NCBI RefSeq assembly: GCF_963259705.1
Contig: NC_081846.1
Coordinates: 53,907,205-53,971,204, forward strand
Length of the DNA: 64,000 nt
Origin: Myotis daubentonii
Lineage: Eukaryota; Chordata; Mammalia; Chiroptera; Vespertilionidae
Direction of reading: 5' to 3'
Shown one piece after another: positions 13,143 to 24,857 of this stretch (the stretch's first letter is position 1; every line of letters begins with the position of its first letter). The position numbers and the translations under genes are program-made. The notes under the pieces are model-generated. The model searched no databases. It was not told the origin of the DNA and saw nothing but the letters and a program-made list of their open reading frames with translations.

Positions 13143-13367
13143 CCAACAGTGAGTTTTTAATGCCCCACTGAGCACAAACAATAGTGCAAACATTATTTTT
13201 TTTTAAAAAAAAGGCATAAATGAAAGGAACATTGATCTCTGTTTATGTTATGCATTCTACCTCTTTGTGTCCCATCTCTAATATACATTGGCTAATTGCT
13301 AATTAGCCAATTTGTTGTTTGCCTCCTTAGCTAGAGTGGGCTTCTTCAGAGTAGAGATCAGGTTGTC

Positions 13368-13980
13368 ATTCATTCATTCATCCATACATGCATGCATTCA
13401 TCTATTTCAGGGTTCCTCAAACTACGGCCCGCGGGCCACATGCAAATACAAATATTGTATTTGTTCCCGTTTTGTTGTTTTACTTCAAAATAAGATATGT
13501 GCAGTGTGCATAGGAATTTGTTCATAGTGTTTTTTTTAAACTATAGTCCGGCCCTCCAACGGTCTGAGGGACAGTGAACTGGCCCCCTGTTTAAAAAGTT
13601 TGAGGACCCCTGATCTATTTACTTATCCACTTAACAAGCATATATTGACAACTAATGTTCATAGTACTAGATTCTGAGAATTCATGTTAAAAGGCAAATG
13701 TTCTGTCTTTGAGAAGTGAGGGAGATGTATGAGTACAGTACATAGGCATTAAAATGCAACATGAAGCATTACACTACAGATATGCTCAGAGTGCAGAAGT
13801 TGTGAGGAGAGAAGAGGAAACATTACCTATGTTAGTAGTTTGGGGTAGTGCTGGGGGAATATAAACTCTTAGATGAGTTTTGAAACTTGAGAAGTTTTCA
13901 AGGTTAGGAATTAGAATATGGAGTGGGGCACCCTTGGGAAACTGTGGATACCAATGAATGAGTGAAGCATGAAGTATCAC
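13368..13980 (-). mobile_element. L2 LINE 3' fragment, split by a hAT MITE
   Basis: The stretch begins with TCATTCATTCATTCATCCAT, the reverse complement of the L2 3' tail. After the hAT insertion at 13408-13612 it resumes with the stepwise L2-like text AACAAGCATATATTGACAAC and GAGTTTTGAAACTTGAGAAG. It is heavily diverged with no frame. The family call comes from layout, and the right edge is approximate. Confidence 0.5.
13408..13612. mobile_element. hAT MITE (205 bp) with perfect 8-bp TSD
   Basis: The left terminus is CAGGGTTCCTCAAACT. The right terminus in reverse complement is CAGGGGTCCTCAAACT, 15 of 16 bases identical. The flanks carry the perfect 8-bp duplication ATCTATTT at 13400-13407 and 13613-13620, diagnostic of hAT transposition. 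There is no coding capacity. It looks young: the duplication is intact and the termini nearly match. It resembles the nonautonomous hAT elements that expanded in vesper bats. Confidence 0.92.
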
Positions 13981-14693
13981 TAGTGCATAGCATAATACAC
14001 AACATTAAGAAGAATCTTAAAAGATTCAGAAATGGTCCACTAAATGTACTGGAGAGAATTAAATAAGAATAAATCTGTAGGTCAAAAATCCCTAAAGCAA
14101 GTATCTGTCTTCTAAATTCTCCCCTTAGACAACATTTTTGATTCTTTGTGTTGTTTTAGAGACTCATTTCATTGGCTGCTCTTACAGGACAAACTTATGG
14201 ATTGCATCAGCTCTTTCTGCCATAATCCAGCTGACTTTCTCTGTTCATTAGAAAAAAATAGAAATTAGCTCTCAAAAGGTGTGGATTTTTTCAATCGTTA
14301 CTGTAATCCAGCTGGGACAGACTGATGTGTAGTAAGGTCTACTGCAGGGAGGCAAGGCCTCAGTTGGCAAGTTTCTACAACTTCTTTGGAGTGATGAAGA
14401 GAAAACAATGAATTGAAAGAAAAGTTGAATACAAAACAAAGTTTTGCTTTTACTATGCAGTTGTGGTTCATAATTGACAATCAAATTCTTGGTTATATCT
14501 GCCTCCTTCTAAATAAAGTCAACCAAACTTTTCCTCTTGTATTATTTCATTATTTCTGAGGCTAGTTCTAGTTCCAGTTCAAGTGTTATGCTAATTTTTA
14601 TGATAAATAAAAAGTATCATTTCTTTGTCATGTTCAGCTTTTACAAATTTAGTATTAGGTCAATCTCCTTAGATATGTATCAAGAGGGTGTAT

Positions 14694-14884
14694 GCCCGGC
14701 TTTCATGGCTCAGTGGTTGGGCATCAACCGATGAACCAGGAAGTCATGGTTCAATTCTGGTCAGGGGCACATGCCTGAGTTGCAAGCACTATCCCTGGTG
14801 TAGGGCATGCAGGAGGCAGCTGATCAATGATTCTCTCTCATCATCTCTCTCTTCCTCTCTGAAATCAATAAAAAACATTTTTTT
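14694..14884 (+). mobile_element. VES SINE
   Basis: A-box-like GGCTCAGTGGTTGGGCATC, B-box-like GGTTCAATTCTGGTC, the body GGAGGCAGCTGATCAATGA, and the tail ending GAAATCAATAAAAAAC. A short repeat AAGAGGGT lies on both sides and may be the remains of a target duplication. Confidence 0.88.
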
Positions 14885-15451
14885 AGAAAGAGGGTTTTTT
14901 AGAAAGATGATAGCTCTGGATTCCAAGACTTTATTGGCCAGTCACATGACACTCTATTAGTCAATGCTATAACACAATGCCAGTAATAGAGTCCAACTGA
15001 AGCCACCTTAAGCAAAAAATAAATGGAGGAGCTACAGTTTAATGGACCATATAATCTAAATGCAGGGGCATACCTGCTTTGGGGCATGGCTGTATTCTTT
15101 GTTTAACAGATGATGACGCTCTCCCCCCTGCCCTCCCACCCATGGTCCCCATCAGCCATGCTTTCTTCTGTGTTTACATCACTAGCCCTCTGGTGGAAGC
15201 AAGGCCCTCAGACTCTCCTGGCTCACTTAATACTCATAGCTGGTGATCTGTTAAGAGAGCCGTCTCTCCTCTAGTGTCCATATCATTCCTGAGAATGTAG
15301 CCCCTGATTGGCCAACTTCAGTCCTGTGCTCATCCTCATGGTGCCTTGACTGACAACCACACCAGAAAATTTCACTGGGGGAGGAGATCCACTAAAAAGA
15401 AGAACAAATAGCAATGCCCCATTGCGGATATGAGATAGGAATTCAGACTAA

Positions 15452-15510
15452 CCGCATCTCTCTCCCTCTCTCTCTCTCTAACTCTCTCTTTCACACACAC
15501 GCGCGCACAC
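15452..15510 (+). repeat. (TC)n/(CA)n simple repeat
   Basis: A TCTCTCTCCCTCTCTCTCTC run is followed by CACACACACGCGCGCACACA. It includes a short alternating CG stretch. Confidence 0.85.
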
Positions 15511-16126
15511 ATTGAATATGCATTATATGTGTTGAAGAGGTACTAGAGACACAGAAGTATAAAACCTAGTACCAATAATCAAGGGGTTATAACAGACTTA
15601 GAGAAACAACATACAACAAAATACATAATAATAGCACTTGTAAGCGCTAATATAAAAAATGCTACAAATCATATTATAAAAGCTAAATGTAGTTTGAGGT
15701 GTTTTTTTAAGGCTCTCTACTAGTCAAATTATGACCAAATAGTTCTATCATTTATTACTTTATTACTTAAGAGAAATGCCTGGTAAATTTAAAAGAAACC
15801 CATGTCAGGATCACTAGAAAATAATACATATGAAGGAATCTAAATGAACAGGAGATTTTAATCTGGAGAAGAGATGATGGGAATGAGATTTACCACAAGT
15901 ATAGTTTTTCTATCGCATCATGAAGGAGAGTACTCAGGAAAATTAGTTTTGGGAGTAATCACAAAGAGACTTAGGTCATAAGAAAGAATGTATAAAAAGA
16001 TAAAAAGCCATAAAATCTTAAAATCTATAAAGAACTTTAAAGCCAAAATAGATTTCCATTATTTTGGAATCATTTAAGAATATTATTCTCATAAAAATAG
16101 AATTATGATAGATCTAATAATAGCTG

Positions 16127-16345
16127 ACATTGATCGAGCATTTACTATGTGCCAGGCTCTATGCTAAGTGGTTTGATAGATTATCAATTTTAATCCACAT
16201 AACAGTCCTATGAGTTGGTACTATTATTATCATCTCCATTTTGTAGAAGGGGAATCTTGCTTAGAGAGAGGAAGCAGTTTATTCAGGTTACCTAGTTAAT
16301 GTAGAGTAGCCTTCAAATAGGTCATCTGACTCCAAACATGAAGTT
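16127..16345 (-). mobile_element. MIR SINE
   Basis: The reverse-complement MIR layout is clear: GCATTTACTATGTGCCAGGC, then TTTTAATCCACATAACAGTC, ACTATTATTATCATCTCCAT (rc of the GGATAATAATAGT core), and finally a position matching the tRNA-like head near CATCTGACTCCAAAC. This ancient mammalian SINE predates bats. Confidence 0.85.
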
Positions 16346-16994
16346 CTTAATCTCTAAGGACACCCTCTCCTGATTCAGTTGTTTCCCTATTTTTCCATTA
16401 AATATATTCAAAAATTAGCATGGCATTTGGGTATACCTGTAACATTTGACAGCATGGTAAAATGTCATAATCTGAAAGTTTAGTAGTAACTAATTAGAAA
16501 AGTGAGTCTACAGATAAATAGGAAGAGAGTCTCCTCAAACTCACCAAAAAGCTAAATAAAGCCACCCTTAAAAGGGGAGATTCATTTCAGCATTATCTCT
16601 TGTTTAAGGCTATATCCCATTTTCCTTCTATTGATTTTAGATTAGGATGAAGAGCTTTTGTTTTTTGTTGGTGACATGTGACAGTTGCAAGAAAGGCAAA
16701 ATTACACAGACTACTGGCATAAAGATAAATTTAAAGATTATGGTTTCTTACTTCCCACTGATCTTTGTCCATTGTAATATGCTCATGTAATTCAATGGCT
16801 CTCAATTTACATTAATTTTGACAGAACTGAAAAACAATGTTTATAATTCAGTATTTCGTCAGAACTAGAGATGGATTTATAATAGAGAAACAGCATTGAT
16901 TTCATTATACTATCTAATGTTTAAAATTAAAATGTCTGCAATTTATGTATAGCAATTATACCCTAAAAAAGCTTAAAAAAAGGGCATTAGTTAT

Positions 16995-17740
16995 TGTTAC
17001 CAGACCACTTCTGCGACAGTGGCTAGCCCTGCCCCAGCATGGCCTGGGACCGTTGCGTGTCCAGTTTCTTGACTCATGCAGGTGAAAGGTAGAGTAAGTT
17101 TATTAAAGCTTGGAACAGTGAGGCAAAGGAAGAGCCCCGGAGACAGAATTAGGGGGTAAGCCTAGGATGAGCTGCTGCTGCCCACTGCTCCCCTGGGTGC
17201 AAGCCTTATTAGACCCTTAGAGCTTAGGAGAGAAGCAAATTACATGCCTCAGGGAAGGAGGGGGCACAGGTGTGCTCAAAGAAGAGCACATAATGGCATC
17301 CTTTGTCCAGAGAGTTTTATCTATTTTCTATAGGCTGAAATTTTAGGGGACGTCCGAGAGTAGGATTTCAACAGAATATTCATTAGATCTCCAGGTGTGT
17401 CGTTTAGTATGCCTATGTATCAAAATGACTATATAGTGGGATCAGGAGCCAGTCTTTGGTTAGTTGCACCTCTATCTTGGATTAGTCTTGCTCTCCTTGT
17501 ATTTTTAATCTATCTCCCTGATTAAGGCAATTTAAACCACCTGCTGTTAGATATCTTTGGTTAAGGAGGATAGATTTAGACGACTTGCTCTTAGGTATCT
17601 TTGGTCAGGGAGAACAGTCTTGTGATTTATCAGTGGACTGTTAGTTGCTTAGCCATTCGGCCATTTGTTCAACCATTTGTCTCAGTTTCTTCATTCCGCT
17701 TGCCAGGGATTACTGACCTGCCTCACTATCTCAGGCATAA
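16995..17740 (-). mobile_element. Putative solo LTR of an endogenous retrovirus
   Basis: The 5' edge reads TGTTACCAGACC. A reverse AATAAA signal (TTTATT at 17099-17104) sits about 100 bp in, followed by GC-richer then T-rich sequence. This fits an LTR lying antisense, with its polyadenylation signal near the left end. There are no retroviral reading frames on either side, so it would be solo. I could not pin the right edge or a target duplication, and the family is not identified. Confidence 0.45.
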
Positions 17741-17827
17741 TAGTACATTTCTTAATGCTTTCTGTAGTTTCAAATTGGATAAACTTCATCATAAACTGTC
17801 TTCAATGATACTAATAAAAATATCTTC

Positions 17828-18059
17828 CCATTCTGGCTACTGTTGCTCAGGGGTGAGAGTATCTGCCTGTGCACCAAAGGGTCGAGGGTTTGATTCCCAG
17901 TCAAGGGCACATATGTGGGCTGCAGGTTTGATCTCTGGCCCCAGTCAGGTTGTGTGAGGGAGGCAACAATTCATTTCTCTCTCTCACATAGATGGCTCTC
18001 TCTCTCTTCCTCTCCATTCTTTTCTCTCGAAAATCAATTTAAACACATATTAAAAAACA
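17828..18059 (+). mobile_element. VES-like SINE, divergent subfamily
   Basis: A tRNA-like head (GGCTACTGTTGCTCAGGGGT, GAGGGTTTGATTCCCAGTC) is followed by a body differing from the other VES copies (GGCTGCAGGTTTGATCTCTG, GTGTGAGGGAGGCAACAA), then CTCTCTCTCTTCCTCTCC and an A-rich tail with AAAATCAATTTAAA. It appears to be a different tRNA-SINE subfamily from the common one here. Confidence 0.8.
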
Positions 18060-18560
18060 AATGTCTTCCAGGTACAACTACAAATTAAAAGTGGTTTTAT
18101 ACTGAGCAATACTTTTCAACAATAATATCATTGTAACTCTGACTCCAATTCAGATTCTGATACCAACTGGATGTCCTACAACTTAATTCTGACACTTTCT
18201 ACCTGGTTATAGCACCAGATGCCACAGGTTAAGGGTTCAGTCCCACAAGACTTCCCCTCACTTCAGACACCCATTGCAAGTCCAGGTGGTCACCTGTGCT
18301 TCTGACCCAGTGGCTATAAGTTGGAGGTTGCCATGACCCCATCCTTGGGTTCAATTAATTTGCTATAACAACTCACAGAAAGTCAGGAAGTTACTTTCTG
18401 TAGAACCCCAGTGTTATGTACAATGGAGATACAAAATGTTTAAGTCAAGGTTTTTGCTTTCAAGGGCCTTTGATTGAATACGAATCTTTGATCTTAAAGA
18501 TTTGTTTTCCTCTGGGCAAATAAATACTAGTATATCCTATAATCTTTCAATAATAAGGAA

Positions 18561-18950
18561 TCCTATACAATACTCCTAATATGCAAATCAACCAAACAGC
18601 AGAATGACCAGTCGCTATGATGCTTACTGACCACCAGGGGACAGACGCTCAACTCAGGAGCTGCCCCCTGGTGGTCAGTGTGCTCCCACAGGGGGAGCGC
18701 CACTCAGCCAGAAGCTGGGCTCTGGCTGGGCTCATAGCTGGCGAGCGCAGCAGTGGTGATGTGGCGGGAGCCTCTCCCCACCTCTGCTACAGGTGGGCGG
18801 TAAGGAGCGAGGGGTCCCAGACTGAGAGAGTCCCGGACTGCGAGAGAGATGTCCGACTGCCCAGGGGTTCCAGACTGGGCTGAGGGACCCCCCACCTCCT
18901 GCCCCTCCCCCTGGCCCCCAGTGCACAAATCTCATGCACCAGGCCTCTAG
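18561..18950 (+). mobile_element. Helitron, nonautonomous, complete (390 bp)
   Basis: The 5' end is TCCTATACAATACTCCTAAT followed by ATGCAAATCAACC. The 3' end is the palindrome-like GTGCACAAATCTCATGCACC, then AGGCCTCTAG, with T after it. There is no target duplication, as expected for Helitrons. An inverted CTCF-like motif pair lies inside (18631-18674). No Rep/helicase coding is present. Confidence 0.88.
18631..18674. promoter_or_regulatory. Inverted CTCF-like motif pair in Helitron
   Basis: The left arm CCACCAGGGGACAG (18631-18644) differs at one base from the consensus CCASYAGRKGGCRS. The right arm CTGCCCCCTGGTGG (18661-18674) is a full match on the minus strand. Sixteen bases separate them. 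Binding is inferred from motif match only. Confidence 0.5.
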
Positions 18951-19992
18951 TATATAGTAAGTAACTATAGACATTTAAGTAGCAATTGTTTAATTCAAGA
19001 ATGTTGTATGCTATATACATATTAAATATAAAATAAGGATATTCATTATTTTGAATAGGAAAGTAATTTTAAAAAGAAATGAGTTATTTTCCAACTATTT
19101 TTACTAAATATTATAGGCATATCAAAACTGACCATCACTTGCTGACATATATTCTAAATTAAAATAAAATTTCATTCAATCTAAAACACCTTAATTAGCT
19201 TACAAGTAATACTTATCTATACTCTAGGACTAGGTGATGAAAGAAAGTATCCATATGAATCGCTGATAGCCACTGACTAAGAGCCATAGTTTGTAGGGGA
19301 AGTGTGTATGTATAATTGCTTTTAGAAAGAACCTGTTTAGTTTTGTACATTCATCACACATTTTTAAATGAAGGAAGGAAAATATTGCCTCCTTCAAAAG
19401 TTCTGTCAGCCAAAGAAACAAGTTGAAAATAGATGCTTGAAGTAAAATATGAGTGGTCAGAAGAGATAGATAAAAATAATTTAGCTTAGCATACATTACA
19501 ATTGTCTGGTTGCTATGGCAATGGCCACACAGAAAGATTGCAGATATGTGTTACCAAGATGATTCAGTTTTGGTCCCCCCCATTAGTATGAGCCTTGGGT
19601 AAAGGTCAGACTCAGGACCAGGAAGAACACACTGGCGGGAGAGTTCCTTTGCTCATTTGCCCTCATGGCTTAGAGGTTGGGACAAATGTAGTTCAATGTG
19701 AGTCGCCTAATGAAAGTGGGCAGTAGCAATAAATTTTCCATGATTCGCAGGCTGAAAATTAGGTAAAAGATCTTTGTATCAGGTATGGAAATCCATAGCA
19801 CACATGTCATTTTCACACACCCAAGTAGCACAAGATCTTGTAATGTTAAGTGACTGAACTATTCCTAAGTTGAATTCAATCATGGGATATTGTTTATAAT
19901 GAAAGATTTGTAATTAGATACTAAACCTATAAAACCCAATTGCTTTTTAAAAGTTCATTTAAAAGCAGTGAATCTTCATAGAATTTTAAAAT

Positions 19993-20490
19993 TTTAAAGA
20001 AACTTTATTTTTTTATTTTTATTGTTTTATTGATTAAAGTATTACAAAGAGTATTACATATGTCTCCTTTTTTTCCCTGCCCTTGACAATCCCCTGGCTT
20101 CCCCTACCCCCAGTGTCTTATGTCCATTGGTTATGCTTATATGCATACATACAAGTCCTTCGGTTGATCTCTTACCCCCATCCCTCTTGCCCCCCAACCC
20201 TCCCCAGCCTTCCCGCTGCAGTTTGACAATCTGTTTGAGGCAGCTCTGCCTCTGTATCTATTATTATTCAAAAGTTTATAATGGTCTTTATTATCCATGA
20301 ATGAGTGAGATCATGTGGTATTTTTCCTTCACTGACTGGCTTATTTCACTTAGCATAATGCTCTCCAGTTCCATCCATGCCGTTGCAAATGGTAAGAGTT
20401 CCTTCTTCTTTACAGCAGCATGGTATTCCATCGTGTAGATATACCACAGTTTTCTAATCCATTCGTCTACTGATGGGCACTTGGATATTA
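19993..20490 (-). mobile_element. L1 LINE 3' fragment
   Basis: The plus strand starts with a T-rich tract (rc of the A tail), then L1 3' sequence. The hallmark CAGCATGGTATTCCATCGTG, GATATACCACAGTTTTC and TCTACTGATGGGCACTTGG lie at about 20415-20485. It is 5'-truncated at about 20490. No frame survives. Confidence 0.85.
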
Positions 20491-21339
20491 TCCTCTCTCT
20501 TTCTCTCTTCTCTCTTCCTGCCTCCCTCTCTCTGTTCCCTGGAAACTCAAATACATTTCAATGGAGCCTGAGGATTTTGAATTTTTAACAATCTCCATTG
20601 CATTTGCAACCTCTGTTTCCACATTATTAATATCGGGCAAATTTGAAAAACATGGATGTTGCCCAATCCTTTTATTCTGCAGTTAAAGAAGCTGAAAAGA
20701 GAACCCAGTAGAGACTGAGGTTTCACATTTCTTCAGTTGGTATTGTACATTGTATTGTTTTCTGTAGATTTCTTAATGAGTCCATTGGTCCAGTTATATT
20801 TTCTTATGATGTTTTAGTTATAATATCTGTTTTTAAAAGAGATATAATTCTTGCTTATGCAAATCATACTGGATAACGGGCTTGCCTTCATCACGGAGCT
20901 ACTGCCATATTGAATTCAAGAAGCAATCTTCCTCAGAGAAACAAGCTCCATTGAAAAGAGGGGCTGGGCTGGAGTGCTCTAGTACCGGCTTCTCATAAGT
21001 GTTTCCTTGAAGAAAAGTTTTCTTTGTCAAATAATACCCACTCTCCCCAGAAATTAACATGGTGAATTAGCACCTTAAAAGTTCTGAGAAGTACTAAATT
21101 CAACTCATCCACAAAACAGCTTTACCCTTTATTTCTCAAACATTTTTATGACAAAAACTGTTTTTAATTATTTGTTTATATTTTGTACCCATTCTTATCT
21201 TGAGGAATTCATATTTGAGGGGAGAATATTTAGATAATATTCTTTAGGTAATAATGTTTTTTCACAGGTGACTGTGAGTACTGATTATTCAATTCAAAAA
21301 TGGATGTGTGATAAATTTTAAAACTTTTTAAAGAAAGGA

Positions 21340-21870
21340 GGTTGGGATAGGCGTGCGGTATGATTGGTGAGAAGGGGGTGGTACTTAATAGTATAGGAGT
21401 TGAAAACTTTAACTTCCTTCCCAGTTAGGTTCTTTAGATGGTCTAATAATTAAAATGACATAGACAGAATAATAGGCGAAAAACAAATTTTGTGTCTAGG
21501 AGCCCCAGATCATGAGACCCAAAGATAGTCAGGAAGGTGAGGCTTGTGTGCCATCCTGAATTAAGGAGAAGGGGTAGGTGTCTGCACTTCAAAGGGGGAA
21601 AAAGACAGTTCAAAGGAAGATGAGGAGTAAATGGTAAACAAATGTTTGCCTTGCTGTGCAGATAAGCCATTCTGATGAAAAGTCATCTTTGGTATTAACT
21701 CTCTCCTGTCACGAGTTCTCTATCTAAAAATTTTTAGGCATTTAAGGGGAAGGTAAACAGCCCTTCCTGAGGCTGTTAGAGCCTGATGGTCTTCAGCTCC
21801 AAATAATCCACATGCCAAAGTGATATATTTTGGAGTCACATATTCTGCTTCCCCTCAATGGGAACTATAC
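21340..21870. repeat. Possible LTR-retroelement remnant, unclassified
   Basis: Some stretches (GGAGCCCCAGATCATGAGAC, TTCAAAGGGGGAAAAAGACA) look like decayed ERVL-type LTR text in antisense, but termini are absent. It could be unique intron. No gene is visible. Confidence 0.25.
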
Positions 21871-23304
21871 TTTTCCTTATTGTTTTAATGAAGTCTACTA
21901 GGGTTTATTTTCTAACCATACCAAATATAGAACCGGCTTAGAGAAGGAGAAAATACCATCTGCATTTCCTTTCTTTTCTCTTTTAAATGTCATCTCTATC
22001 TCTTTTTATGTTTCAAATATATCTTTCACAAACACACCTTGTATTGTGGAGCCTACTCCTTTAGAATCACTTAGGGAAAAAAATGTGGGATGCAAGGCCA
22101 TGGAGAAGAGAATTAAAAAGTGTCTAAATCTCTCTTCTGAGAATACCATAGTTAAAGCTGCCTTTCTCTTGTATTTTAGTAGTTAAAGAGTTGAGAGTAG
22201 AGAACTCTTTCTGCTCTGGTCCCAAAGTCCTGAGATCAGTGGTACAAGGAGGTACCACCAATGGAAGGGACAGATGAAGTGGCAGGCAGTGTGAGGTGAA
22301 CCAGGTTACAAAGACAAGCTGTGTTTTATACTCTTGTCTCCTCTATTTCCTGTTGGTCTCTCAGTTTTCCTTTTCAGATATTGCAGAAAATATGGAAAAT
22401 GGTCTACAGCCAGCTGTAGTTCCTGTTGCCTGTTGATCTTTCTCACATTGGAAGTGAAGTATCAAGCTGACAAATCCCCAAATCATTATTAGGAACACAG
22501 TCTTAATTTTCAGGTCATGGTGACAACCCTGGGTGAAATTGATTGAAATCAAAAGGAAAAAAAAAAGAATGTAATAGAGAGATACATTCTAGAGCTGTTT
22601 TTTGGTTGACTGGCAGCAGTCAGTTGAGCTGTACAATCCTGTTTAAGGTGATAAGCTGTCATTTGTAAATTATGCCCATAGCTATATCCATTATTCATGG
22701 GTTGGAATCAGAAAATAGTGTGATTTCAGGCCCCTAAATTTTCCTACCTGCAGGCACCTGAATTACTTCCAAAACTGCCTACTCTACTGCCTCTCATTTA
22801 TTTTCTATCATTGTTAGATCCTACCAGCCCACTTCATGTTTCCAGTGAAGAAAGACTTCTCTTTTCTCTTTCCTATATTTCCTTCCATAGAAATGAATGA
22901 ATAAGTCCTAATGAAAAGGGGACTTATAATTCTAGTAAATGGAAACATGCAAGCATAAGATTTCTGTATAAAGTTAACTAAAAATAAAGTATTTTCCAAG
23001 GAATAAATATCACTGCCTACTCTAGACAACCTATTACTTGAAAGACTAAAGCATTAGCCTCCTGGATATTAAAAACAGAGAGAGATGATTATTATATTTT
23101 TACATTTTAGAATCATTTAATATTATCCTATACTAGACGCCCGGTGCACAAAAATTTGTGCACTCGGGGTTGGGAGAGGAGGTCCCTCAGCCTGGCCTGT
23201 GCCCTCTCACAGTCTGGGACCCATCAGGAGATAAGGACCTCCTGGTTTAGGCCTGCTCCCGGGTGGCAGAGGGCAGGCCTAATCCTAGGTGTAACCCCTG
23301 GTCG

Positions 23305-23541
23305 GGCTCAGAGCAGGGCCCATTGGGGAGTTGGGGCCCCGCCTCCTGTCACGCACAGAGCAGGGCGGATTGGGAGGTTGCCATGCCACCCTCAGTCACG
23401 CTCAGCGTAGGGCCGATTGGGGGGTTGGGGCACCACCCCCTGTCACCCTCAAGGCAGGGTCCATAGGGAGGTTGCAGCGCCACTCCTGTCATGCACAGGG
23501 CAGGGCCGATCAGAGGGTTGGGGCTCCGCACCCTGTCACAC
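23305..23541 (-). repeat. 47-bp minisatellite inside Helitron, about 5 units
   Basis: Degenerate units of about 46-47 bp are built on CCCTGTCACGCACAGAGCAG followed by GGCCGATTGGGGGGTTGGGG. Units differ by scattered substitutions. The same array occurs in the copy at 51534-52530. Confidence 0.85.
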
Positions 23542-24552
23542 TGATCCCGGTGCTGGGAAGCCTCGCTGCTCCGCTGATCCCAGGGCCAGGACGCCTCTCG
23601 GCTCCCCTGATCCCTGGCCCGGAGGCCTCTCGGCTCCGCTGATCACGGGGCCGGGAGGCCTCTGGACTCCGCTGATCACCGGGGCTGGGAGGCCTATGGA
23701 CTCTGCTGATCACCGGGCCGGGAGGCCTCTGGACTCCGCTGGTCACCGGGGCTGGGAGGCCTCTAGGCTGATCACCGGGGCTGGGAGGCCTCTCAGCTGA
23801 TCACCGGGCCAGGAGGCCTCTCGGCTCCGCTGATCACCGGGGCCGGGAGGCCTCTGGACTCTGCTGATCACCGGGGCCGGGAGGCCTCTCGGCTCCGCTG
23901 ATCACCGGGGCAGGAGGCCTCTCGGCTCCGCTGATCGCGGGGCCTCCGACTCTGCTGATCACCGGGGCCGGGAGGCCTCTCGGCTCCACTGATCACCGGG
24001 GCCGGGAGGCCTCTCGGCTCCACTGATCACCGGGGCGGGAGGCCTCTCGGCTCCGCTGATCGCGGGGCCTCCGACTCCGCTGATCACCGGGGAGGGAGGC
24101 CTCTCGGCTCCGCTGATCACCGGGGGCGGGAGGCCTCTCGGCTCCGCTGATCACCGGGGGCGGGAGGCCTCTCGGCTCCGCTGATCACCGGGGGCGGGAG
24201 GCCTCTCGGCTCCGCTGATCACCGGGGCCGGGAGGCCTCTCGGCTCCGCTGATCACCGGGGCCGGGAGGCCTCTCGGCTCCGCTGATCACCGGGCCCGGG
24301 AGGCCTCTCGGCTCCGCTGATCACCGGGGCCGGGAGGCCTCTCGGCTCCGCTGATCGCCTGGGCCGGGAGGCCTCTCGGCTCCGCTGATCGCCTGGGCCG
24401 GGAGGCCTCTCGGATCCGCTAATCACCGGGGCCGAGAGGCCTCTTGGCTCCGCTGATCACCGGGGCCGGGAGGCCTCTCGGATCCGCTGATCACTGGGGC
24501 CGGGAGGCCTCTTGGCTCCGCTGATCCCAGGCCCTGAGGCCTCTCTGCCCTG
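23541..24552 (-). repeat. 34-bp minisatellite inside Helitron, about 30 units
   Basis: The unit reads CTGATCACCGGGGCCGGG then AGGCCTCTCGGCTCCG on the plus strand. The array is 1012 bp, about 29.8 units, with variants such as GATCGCGGGGCCTCCGACTC. Each unit holds several CpGs, the palindromes TGATCA and AGGCCT, and a G-run. Central units are more uniform than the ends, a pattern of recent array expansion. Confidence 0.93.
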
Positions 24553-24857
24553 CTGCTTCAGGGCTGTTTGGCTTCGCTGTGCTTGGAGCCTGAGTATGCA
24601 AATTAACCGCCATCTTTTAACTTCTATAATTGAAACATTGTATCTTTTGGAGTTGTTGCTTCAGGAGCTCAGAGCCCCTTAGCTGCGGGGATCCTTGACT
24701 TTCTCCATCGCTGGGGCAACCAAGCCTCCTATTCTCAGCTGCCTGGCTGCCAGCTGCCATCTTGGCTGACAGTTAATTTGCATATCTCGCTGATTAGCCA
24801 ATGAAAAAGGTATCGGTTGTACGCCAATTACCATTTTTCTCTTTTATTAGTATAGGA

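Larger units (their letters stand above)
23133..24857 (-). mobile_element. Helitron with two internal minisatellites (1.7 kb)
   Basis: On the minus strand the element runs from TCCTATACTAATAAAAG (5' end, ends at 24857 on plus) to CTAG (23133-23136). The 3' palindrome GTGCACAAAAATTTGTGCAC is at 23144-23163. Between the ends are single-copy flanks, a 47-bp array (23305-23541) and a 34-bp array (23541-24552). The flank at 24553-24857 carries ATGCAAAT and GCCATCTT motifs. No Rep/helicase frame is present. Long open frames here are translations of the arrays, not genes. A closely related copy is at 51534-52530. Confidence 0.88.

Noticed and set aside
23144..24000. Several overlapping long frames on both strands (about 60-130 codons)
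   Set aside because: They are translations of the minisatellite arrays: few stops occur because the unit is GC-rich.
23541..24552. CRISPR-like regular repeats
   Set aside because: Units are contiguous with no unique spacers, and this is a vertebrate intron. It is a minisatellite.
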